Source: CAYRPN01 sp964426135
Lineage (GTDB): Bacteria; Planctomycetota; Phycisphaerae; Phycisphaerales; Phycisphaeraceae
Assembly: GCA_964426135.1 (NCBI GenBank)
Contig: CAYRPN010000078.1
Location: 1-26,726, forward strand
Direction of reading: 5' to 3'
DNA: 26,726 nt
In this document: piece by piece, positions 6,727-13,095 of the stretch
Position numbering within the stretch: the first letter of the stretch is position 1
Layout of the letters: every line of letters starts with the position of its first letter
Notes under the pieces: model-generated
The model's input: the letters and a program-made list of their open reading frames with translations, nothing else
What the model was told of the DNA's origin: nothing
The model's database searches: none
Translations under genes and position numbers: made by a program

Positions 6727-8478
6727 CTACTCCACTCGCCGTTTCACCAGCCACCGCAACTCATCCGCGCGCATCAGCTTCGCGCCGACCAGCACGATCG
6801 CCATGCCCACCGGCAGCAGTACCGCCAACTGCAGCGCGGATTCCTTGCCACTGATCGCCGTTGCGTCCCAGAGCATCGTCACCGGCAACAGCGCGGCGGT
6901 CATGGCAAGCGTGAGCCGGATCGTGGTGCGCAGGCCGCGCCAGGTTTCGGCGTCGATCGGATCAGCGACATACTTGCGCACTGCTTTCAGGAGCAACACC
7001 ACCTGCACCATCGCGCAGATGCCGCTGGACCACGCCAGCCCCGCCACGCCCATGGGCCAGATCAGCGCCAGGTTCAGCGCGACGTTCAGCGCGACCATCC
7101 ACAGGCTGATCTTCAGCGGCGTACGCGCGTCCTTCACGGCATAGAACGCGCGGGTGAGCACGTGCATCATCGAGTACGCCCACACGGCGGCGCTGTAGCC
7201 GATCATCGCGCTGGCGACGCGCTGCGAATCCTCCAGCGAGAACGTGCCGCGTTCATAGATGAGGCGGGTGATGGGCACGCGGAGCAGGATGAGCCCCGCG
7301 CTGGCGGGCAAGCCGATGAAGCAGGTGAGGCGCAGGCCGTGGCGCAGGATGGTGCGCAGGTGGATTCGTTCGACGTCGGCCGCATCCGCGGCGGCCCGGC
7401 TCATGGCGGGGAAGGTTGCCGTCGCCACGGCAATGCCGAAGACGCCCAGCGGGAACTGGTACAGACGCTGCGCCCATTGCAGCGCTGCCACGTCGCCGGT
7501 TCTGATTGGAAAATCCAGCGTGAAGCCGAGCACCGCCAGTTGCGTCGCGCCGCCCTCCTTCGCGCTGAGCAGGAACGCGATCAGGTAATCCGCCAGGGTG
7601 TTGATCTGGAACACGCCCAGGCCGATGAACATCGGCACCATCATGCGGACCATGCGTTTCATCGCGGGGCCCGCACCGGTCATCGCCATCGTCAACGGCT
7701 CATGGCGCCACATCATGCCGACCTGCCAGAGCAGTTGGACAAGACCCGCGATGAGGACGGTGTAGCTGATGAGCACGACAGCGTGTCGCAGCTTTTCGCC
7801 GCCGACGTCATCGCTTTCATTCATCGGCACGCCGGCGATTTTCACGGCGGCGAGGGTGCCGACGATCATGACGATGTTGAGAAAGATCGGCGCCGCCGCG
7901 GGCGCGCCGAACTTTCCATGCACCTGCAGCACGCCGCCGACCATCGCGACGATGCAGACCATCGGCATGTACGGCAGCATGATCATCGTCAGGCGGATGG
8001 CCAGGTCGGTGTCGCGCGTCAGTTCGACGCTTGCCAGCAGCCCCGCCAGCGCTGCCTCGCAGAGGATCGTGATGCCGCCGAGCACGACGAGCATCAGCGC
8101 GATGCACAGCGAGGCGAAGCGGCGAGCCAGCGCGGGGTCGTTTTTGACCAGGTCGGTGTAGATGGGGATGAACGCAGCGGTGAGCGCGCCTTCGCCAAAG
8201 AGCCTGCGGAAGAGGTTGGGCACGAGGAAGCCGATGGAGAACGCGTCGGCGACGCCGGTGAGCCCGAGCACCGCGGCCTGCACGCTGTCTCGCACCAGTC
8301 CCGTGAAGCGCGAGAGCAGCGTCATCGCCGCGACGACCATGGCATGCTTGACGACGTGTTTGCCATGAGCATCGCCCTCAGCGGGCGCGCCTTCGTCGGC
8401 AAGCTCCGCCGCGACGATCGGCTCGCTGGCGGCGACGGCTTGCGGAACATTCGAGGATTTGTCCGAGTCCTGATTCAT
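6727..8478 (-). CDS. murJ: Lipid II flippase MurJ
   Basis: MurJ moves lipid II across the inner membrane for peptidoglycan synthesis; it is a MOP-superfamily transporter with about 14 membrane segments. The 583-residue product begins with a polar, acidic tail of about 44 residues. It then enters the family core with TLLSRFTGLVRD, GVADAFSIGFLVPNLFRRLFGEGALTA-type sequence (split here: residues about 77-102) and AFIPIYTDL. Later come APAAAPIFLNI, PLGVFGIAVATATFPAMSR and the AFYAVKDARTP motif. A short polar loop (NESDDVGGEKLRH) follows the sixth segment. It is the last gene of the minus-strand mur block, 36 bases after the VanZ-like gene, so co-transcription is likely. The start ATG at 8478 has no strong Shine-Dalgarno. 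Confidence 0.93.
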   Translation of the reverse strand: MNQDSDKSSNVPQAVAASEPIVAAELADEGAPAEGDAHGKHVVKHAMVVAAMTLLSRFTGLVRDSVQAAVLGLTGVADAFSIGFLVPNLFRRLFGEGALTAAFIPIYTDLVKNDPALARRFASLCIALMLVVLGGITILCEAALAGLLASVELTRDTDLAIRLTMIMLPYMPMVCIVAMVGGVLQVHGKFGAPAAAPIFLNIVMIVGTLAAVKIAGVPMNESDDVGGEKLRHAVVLISYTVLIAGLVQLLWQVGMMWRHEPLTMAMTGAGPAMKRMVRMMVPMFIGLGVFQINTLADYLIAFLLSAKEGGATQLAVLGFTLDFPIRTGDVAALQWAQRLYQFPLGVFGIAVATATFPAMSRAAADAADVERIHLRTILRHGLRLTCFIGLPASAGLILLRVPITRLIYERGTFSLEDSQRVASAMIGYSAAVWAYSMMHVLTRAFYAVKDARTPLKISLWMVALNVALNLALIWPMGVAGLAWSSGICAMVQVVLLLKAVRKYVADPIDAETWRGLRTTIRLTLAMTAALLPVTMLWDATAISGKESALQLAVLLPVGMAIVLVGAKLMRADELRWLVKRRVE

Positions 8479-8514
8479 CCGTGAATCTCGGCGGTGTCCC
8501 TTGCTTGGTCTGCA

Positions 8515-9387
8515 TCACATCGTGGGCGTCGGCGACGCCTTGCCGCGCCCGCTGATCCACCGCCACGCCGCCGCCGCGACAAGCACGCCCAGCGTGTGGC
8601 CGATGAGGTCTTCCCACTCGGCGGATCGCTTGAAGAACGTCGCCTGCATCCATTCGATGATCGGGCCTGCGACGAGCATGCCGCCGAAGGTGAGCCAGGC
8701 ATTGGCGCGGCGGCGGGCGATGCCGCAGGGCGCGGCGGCGGCGATGAGCAGCGTGACCGCGAGCGCCGCGACGAAGTGCGCCACGTGATCGCCGCCCACT
8801 TTCGGCAGCCAGCGCGGGATCAGCGGCATCTTCTCGATACCGAAGCGGGGCGTGAAAAGAAAGACGCCCGACAGCGGCAACAGCGCAGCGAAAACCACCC
8901 GCGCCATCAGCGTCAGCCAAGGCGTGCTTCGCCGACTCGCATGCGTGAGCATCAGCACCAGGTACACCGTGCTGACCGCCAGCAGGTCAGCGCTGACATC
9001 GGCCCCGCTGGCGGTGCGGCCGAAGGGCGCCTGCGTCATCTCATCGAGCAGCGCGTAGACCACCGCGACCAGGCAGCCCACCGCAAGGTTACTCGTGTAA
9101 CTCGCTCGTCGTCCCAACGGGGCGGCGAAGACGATCAGCACTGTCAGCAGCACGAACGTGCCGAAGTGCAGGAACTTGTCCGGGTTGAATCGCTCGACCG
9201 GCTTGAGAACGGCGTTGATCGCTTCCGACTCGGGCATGTGGGTGAGGTACACGAGCGTGGGCCAGTAGATCGCCAGCGCCGGCCGCGACACGCGCGTCAA
9301 CCATCGCCGCAGGCGGGATTCGCGCGCGTCCCCGGTCTCGGCCGGGGCCGGCGGGGCGACTTGCTGGATGTCTGGGGGATCACTCAT
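8515..9387 (-). CDS. Integral membrane protein with two VanZ-like domains
   Basis: The 290-residue protein has two similar halves. The first has DKFLHFGTF (70-78), DEMTQ (115-119) and a following SGADVSADLLA. The second has DHVAHFVAAL (200-209), EWMQ (245-248) and EDLIGHTLG (259-267). The D-K/H--HF ... D/E-x-x-Q ... D-x-x-x-N/H-x-x-G pattern is that of VanZ-like proteins. These are membrane proteins linked to teicoplanin resistance in one case and otherwise of unknown biochemistry. The duplication suggests an internal tandem fusion. Position between mraY and murJ points to a cell-envelope role. Start ATG at 9387; 248 bases separate it from the mraY stop, so it may have its own promoter, which I could not identify. 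Confidence 0.8.
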   Translation of the reverse strand: MSDPPDIQQVAPPAPAETGDARESRLRRWLTRVSRPALAIYWPTLVYLTHMPESEAINAVLKPVERFNPDKFLHFGTFVLLTVLIVFAAPLGRRASYTSNLAVGCLVAVVYALLDEMTQAPFGRTASGADVSADLLAVSTVYLVLMLTHASRRSTPWLTLMARVVFAALLPLSGVFLFTPRFGIEKMPLIPRWLPKVGGDHVAHFVAALAVTLLIAAAAPCGIARRRANAWLTFGGMLVAGPIIEWMQATFFKRSAEWEDLIGHTLGVLVAAAAWRWISGRGKASPTPTM

Positions 9388-9582
9388 GGGCGCGCGACAA
9401 CGCTGACCTCGGGTGAGGCCGGTGAATCCATTATCGAACCGATTGTGAGCGGAAGTGGAGAAGGGATGGCGGAGGCGGGAAAGAATCGAGCCTGTGCCGA
9501 ACCGCCGGCGTAGGCGCGTGAAGGGGTTTTGCTTAGGAGCTGTGCGAGATCAACTCCGCAGTTTCGAATCGCTTTGCTTCCT

Positions 9583-9636
9583 GCCGGACGACTTGGAAAG
9601 TCGTCCCACACGGGATGTTGATCCTGCGCGGCTCCT
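9583..9636. repeat. 54-bp dispersed repeat with perfect hairpin, copy 2
   Basis: Copy of the element at 2-55, with the stem GGACGACTT-GGA-AAGTCGTCC at 9586-9606. Its last base touches the stop codon of mraY (9636-9638). The remaining intergenic bases 9388-9582 show no gene. Confidence 0.75.
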
Positions 9637-10823
9637 CACCTCAGCTTGATCAGCGCCAGCGCGACGGCGGTGAGCATCGCGCTGATAAGCCAGAAGCGCA
9701 CGACGACCTGCTGTTCCGTCCAGCCACTGAGGTGGAAATGGTGATGGATGGGGGCGCAGCGGAAGATGCGTTTGCCCTTCGTGAGCTTGAAATAGGTCAC
9801 CTGCATGATCACGCTGAGCGCTTCGAAGACGAACACGCCGCCGATGATCACGAGCAGGAACTCCTGGCGGATGACGACAGCGATGAAGCCGAGCAGGCCG
9901 CCCAGGGGCAGCGAGCCGGTGTCGCCCATGAAGACCTGCGCCGGTGAGCAGTTGAACCACAGAAAGCCGAGACAGGCGCCGACCATCGACGCGGCGACGA
10001 TCGCCAGTTCACTGGTGTTGGGGATGTACGGCACGAGCAATTGCTTGGCGGTGGTCTCGCTGCCGGCGATGACGCAGAGAATGATGAACGCCAGCCCGCA
10101 GATGATCATGATCCCGCTGGCCAGGCCGTCCATGCCGTCGGTGAGGTTCACGGCATTCGACGCGCCGGTGATGACCAGCACGGTCAGCATCACAAACGCC
10201 CACGGCGCCAGAACGATCAGGTCTCGCGAAGGAATCCATCGCCGGGCGTCCGCGTCAAACTCCCACGAATTGGTGAACGGCAGGTTCAGGCTGTACGCCA
10301 TGCGCATCGCGTCGGCGTCGTTGGTCTGCCCGTGGTGATGAATGAACAGTCCAAGGATGACGGCCAGGCCCAGTTGAAAGACGAGTTTTTCCCACGATTT
10401 GAGGCCATCGCGCGAGCCGGGCTTTCGCCGGGCGGTGGTGAGCTTCAGGAGATCATCCGCGCCGCCCACCGCCGTCAGCCAGACCAGGCACAAGAGCGAC
10501 ATGTGGACATAGAAGTTGCCCAGGTCCGCCAGCAGCAGGGTGGTGAGCAGGATCGATCCGCAGATGAGCACGCCGCCCATCGTGGGGGTGTTGCCTTTGC
10601 GGCGCATCAGTTCGTTGAGGTCCGCACGGTGGAACTCCGGGTTGTCGCCCACTTTCAATTTCAGCAGATACCGGATGGTGGGTTTCCCCAGCACCATGAC
10701 AACGAAGAAGCTGAAGATCAGGGCACTAACGGTGCGGAAGCTGATGTAGTTGAAGAGACGAAAAAAGCCGAGGCCATGCTCGTTCAACCAGTCCTTGAGC
10801 GTGATGTACAGGTTGTAGAGCAA
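9636..10823 (-). CDS. mraY: Phospho-N-acetylmuramoyl-pentapeptide transferase MraY (TTG start)
   Basis: MraY transfers phospho-MurNAc-pentapeptide from UDP to undecaprenyl phosphate to make lipid I at the inner membrane. The 395-residue product carries all the expected blocks: RKGNTPTMGG (75-84), ADD (122-124), NLTDGMDGLASG (226-237) with catalytic aspartates, FMGDTGSLPLGG (298-309) and PIHHHFHLSGW (358-368). Two inserts, around 131-140 and 166-200, make it slightly longer than the E. coli protein. The start is probably TTG at 10821-10823: the following MLYNLY matches the usual N-terminus, and upstream in frame there is only translated heptamer repeat with no ATG. No Shine-Dalgarno is visible. 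It lies downstream of murF in the mur block. Confidence 0.93.
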   Translation of the reverse strand: MLYNLYITLKDWLNEHGLGFFRLFNYISFRTVSALIFSFFVVMVLGKPTIRYLLKLKVGDNPEFHRADLNELMRRKGNTPTMGGVLICGSILLTTLLLADLGNFYVHMSLLCLVWLTAVGGADDLLKLTTARRKPGSRDGLKSWEKLVFQLGLAVILGLFIHHHGQTNDADAMRMAYSLNLPFTNSWEFDADARRWIPSRDLIVLAPWAFVMLTVLVITGASNAVNLTDGMDGLASGIMIICGLAFIILCVIAGSETTAKQLLVPYIPNTSELAIVAASMVGACLGFLWFNCSPAQVFMGDTGSLPLGGLLGFIAVVIRQEFLLVIIGGVFVFEALSVIMQVTYFKLTKGKRIFRCAPIHHHFHLSGWTEQQVVVRFWLISAMLTAVALALIKLR

Positions 10824-10836
10824 GGGGCGTGGGGGG

Positions 10837-10927
10837 GAGGAGTCGGGAGTGAGGAGTGAGGAGTGAGGAGTGAGGAGTCAGGAGTCAGGAGTCAGGAGTT
10901 AGGAGTTAGAAGTCAGCAGTCAGGAGC
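10837..10927. repeat. Heptanucleotide array (GAGGAGT/CAGGAGT, 13 units) upstream of mraY
   Basis: Thirteen 7-bp units in unbroken register: GAGGAGT, CGGGAGT, four GAGGAGT, three CAGGAGT and four further variants. It begins 14 bases upstream of the mraY start codon, so the mRNA leader is made of it. Confidence 0.9.
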
Positions 10928-10953
10928 GCGCCGCACATGATCACGATGATTGT

Positions 10954-10986
10954 CGTTTAGAGCGGGCCCGAAGGGCCCGGTTCGCT
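10954..10986. repeat. REP-like hairpin beginning CGTTTAG
   Basis: CGTTTAG is followed by the perfect hairpin CGGGCCC-GAA-GGGCCCG (10963-10979), enclosed by an outer AGC...GCT pairing. It shares the CGTTTAG lead-in with the elements at 4852 and 6518 though the hairpin differs. No gene is seen in 10824-11061. Confidence 0.65.
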
Positions 10987-11061
10987 CGTTGCGGATCAAC
11001 CGCCGCGCAGCCATCGCCCGCTCATCCACCAGCATTGTCGGCAAAATCGCTGTGTTTTCAT

Positions 11062-12648
11062 TCACTTCCCGTTCGCCAGGATCGGTTGAACGTTCTCGGC
11101 GAAGCGCGATTTCATGGCGGGAAGCAGGCGTTCCAGCCTCAGTCCGCGCGAGCCTTTCAGCAGAACGAGGTCACCGGCATGCAGCATGGTTGCGACGCGG
11201 GACGGCAGGTCGTCGCCGAATCGCGGCACGTACACGACGCGATCACCGGAAGCCGGCGTCGATAACTCGCCGACCGCGCTTCCCATCGCTTCTCCGACGA
11301 GAACGACCAGGCCGACGCGCGGCTCACCGCCGCGCAGGAACTGCGCGAGCAACTGCCCCAGCTTCCGATGTTCCTGAGCCGACGCCTCGCCCAGTTCCAG
11401 CATGTCCGCCAGGATCGCCACGCGTCGTGCGGCAGGCAACGACACCAGCGTCGCAATCGCCGCCGCCATCGAGTCGGGGTTGGCGTTGTAAGCGTCGTTG
11501 ATGACGGTGATGCCGACTTGGCCGCCCACTCGTACCAGTTCCATCCGCATTTCCACGCCCTTCGTCAGCGCCAGCGCCCGCGCCACCGCATCGTCCGCCA
11601 CGCCCAGTTCGCGCGCCACCGCGACAGCCGCCAGAGCGTTCTCCGCGTTGTGCGCGCCGAGCATCGGCAGATCGATGCGCAAGGGTTCATGCCGGGTGGA
11701 TGCCACGGAGAAGTGCAGGCCGGCGGCGTCCGTGGAAAGGTCGCGCGCGGTGAGATCGCAGCCCGGCGATCCATCGCTGTCCCGCTTCATCACCGCACCG
11801 AACGTGACCATTCGCGTCGCCGGCGGCAGCAGGCCTAGCCAGTCCCGCGTCCACGGCTGCGATCCATTCACCACCGCCACGCCGCCGGGCTGGAGGAATT
11901 TCAGCAGAGAGCTTTTTTCCTCCGCGATGGCGTCCTGCGAACCGAAATGCCCGATGTGGGCGTGGCCGATGTTGGTGATCACCGCGATGTCCGGTCGCAG
12001 GATCGAAGCGAGATGCGCGATCTCGCCGCGATGATTCGTGCCGACTTCGGCGACGACGAAGTCATCGCTCGCCGGCGCCGCCAGGATCGTCAGCGGCACG
12101 CCCAGGTGATTGTTGAAGCTCTTGGGACTCTGGGTGCCGCGCAGGGTCGCGCTGAGCGCGGTGTGGATGAGGTTGCGTGTCGTGGTCTTGCCGCTGGACC
12201 CGGTGACGGCGATGACCTTCACGCCGCGCTGTTTCAGGATGTCGCGCCAGACGCGGGCGAGTTGCTGCAGAGCGAGGACGGTGTCGGGGACGAGGAGAAT
12301 GGGAAGAGATTTGGGATTTCGGATTTCGGATTTCGGATTTGGGATTTCAGATATCAGATTTGAAATCTCAGATTTCAGATTTGAAATCTCAGACTTGGAC
12401 ACCACCACGATGGCCGCGCCCTTCTCGATCGCTTGCGCCACGTGATCGTGTCCGTCGTGCGTATCCCCCTTGATGGCAAAGAACGCCTGTCCTGGTTGGA
12501 GGGTGCGGGTGTCGATGGACACGCCGGCCAGAATCACGTCGGAAGATGACGACGAAAGCCATCGGCCCCGTGTGATCGCTGCGAATTGTCGCGGTATCCA
12601 GAAGTCCATTCCGGTATCCATGGCGGGCACGTGCGTGAATCCGTTCAC
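11062..12648 (-). CDS. murF: UDP-N-acetylmuramoyl-tripeptide--D-Ala-D-Ala ligase MurF with in-frame repeat insertion
   Basis: MurF adds D-Ala-D-Ala to the UDP-MurNAc-tripeptide in the cytosol using ATP. The product of up to 528 residues shows the N-terminal substrate domain (SIDTRTLQPGQAFFAIKGDTHDGH split around 44-68), the P-loop VTGSSGKTTT (148-157), KSFNNHLGVPLT, EVGTNHRGEI, NIGHAHIGHFGS, HNAENALAA and DAYNANPDSM. Residues 84-114 are a KSEISNL-type heptapeptide repeat encoded by the array at 12308-12398. It sits in a loop after AIVVV, where normal MurF continues directly to ILLVPDT. The 5' end is uncertain: the listed GTG start (12648) competes with ATG codons at 12621 and 12609, none with a clear Shine-Dalgarno. 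It is 31 bases after the small zinc-ribbon gene. Confidence 0.92.
   Translation of the reverse strand: MNGFTHVPAMDTGMDFWIPRQFAAITRGRWLSSSSSDVILAGVSIDTRTLQPGQAFFAIKGDTHDGHDHVAQAIEKGAAIVVVSKSEISNLKSEISNLISEIPNPKSEIRNPKSLPILLVPDTVLALQQLARVWRDILKQRGVKVIAVTGSSGKTTTRNLIHTALSATLRGTQSPKSFNNHLGVPLTILAAPASDDFVVAEVGTNHRGEIAHLASILRPDIAVITNIGHAHIGHFGSQDAIAEEKSSLLKFLQPGGVAVVNGSQPWTRDWLGLLPPATRMVTFGAVMKRDSDGSPGCDLTARDLSTDAAGLHFSVASTRHEPLRIDLPMLGAHNAENALAAVAVARELGVADDAVARALALTKGVEMRMELVRVGGQVGITVINDAYNANPDSMAAAIATLVSLPAARRVAILADMLELGEASAQEHRKLGQLLAQFLRGGEPRVGLVVLVGEAMGSAVGELSTPASGDRVVYVPRFGDDLPSRVATMLHAGDLVLLKGSRGLRLERLLPAMKSRFAENVQPILANGK
12308..12398. repeat. Heptanucleotide array (GATTTCG/GATTTGA, 13 units) inside murF
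   Basis: Thirteen 7-bp units in register (GATTTGG, three GATTTCG, GATTTGG, GATTTCA, GATATCA, GATTTGA, AATCTCA and so on). The reverse complement is the GAAATC family found at 5204-5294. It is translated in frame in MurF as residues 84-114. Confidence 0.88.
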
Positions 12649-12679
12649 GCTCCCATTGTGTCAAAGGTCAGCAAAAATG

Positions 12680-13081
12680 TCATCGCTCTTCACGGTCTTC
12701 CTCCAGCCAGTTCCAGACGCCGGCCTCCACGATGCGCAGCGGCGCGTACAGCATGGCGACCGGCTCAGCGATGGCGTTCTTCACGGCGCCGATGCCGTGC
12801 TTGCGCAAGTCAGTTCCGGGAACGATACGGTGAACATAGTCGCCGGCCTTGTAGCCGGCTCTCACCACTTCGCGCACCATCAGTTTTCGCCACCGCGCCG
12901 CGCTGTAGCCCCCGACATACACAGCCAGCAGCAGGACGAGCCACACTTTCAAACCCAGGCGTCGCCGTCCCGGGTAACGACGGAAAGTGCGCGCGTCACC
13001 GGGGTCGAACCCCCGCCCGCACTCGGGACAAGACGGCGACCGCAACAGTGACAGCGGATAATGGCATTGTTTGCAATACAT
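12680..13081 (-). CDS. Small zinc-ribbon, single-pass membrane protein between murE and murF
   Basis: A 133-residue protein that I cannot assign to a named family. It has an N-terminal four-cysteine ribbon (CKQC at 3-6, CPECG at 18-22), a basic stretch, one membrane segment (about 44-62) and a C-terminal region of about 70 residues ending in acidic residues. The cysteine knot is of the same general type as in the protein at 1112-1672. The start at 13081 is chosen because the cysteine motif begins there and AGGA lies about 8 bases upstream. It begins 14 bases after the murE stop and ends 31 bases before murF, so it is very probably in the same transcript. A structural or regulatory role in peptidoglycan synthesis is only inferred from position. 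Confidence 0.7.
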   Translation of the reverse strand: MYCKQCHYPLSLLRSPSCPECGRGFDPGDARTFRRYPGRRRLGLKVWLVLLLAVYVGGYSAARWRKLMVREVVRAGYKAGDYVHRIVPGTDLRKHGIGAVKNAIAEPVAMLYAPLRIVEAGVWNWLEEDREER

Positions 13082-13095
13082 GCCAGTCCTGAGTT

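Noticed and set aside
5884..8484. An 866-codon plus-strand open frame
   Set aside because: It is antisense to murJ and the deaminase; its His/Arg/Asp-rich composition is that of a high-GC shadow frame, while the opposite strand has clear family motifs.
10837..10927. CRISPR-like array
   Set aside because: Units are 7 bp in direct contact with no spacers, and no cas genes are present.
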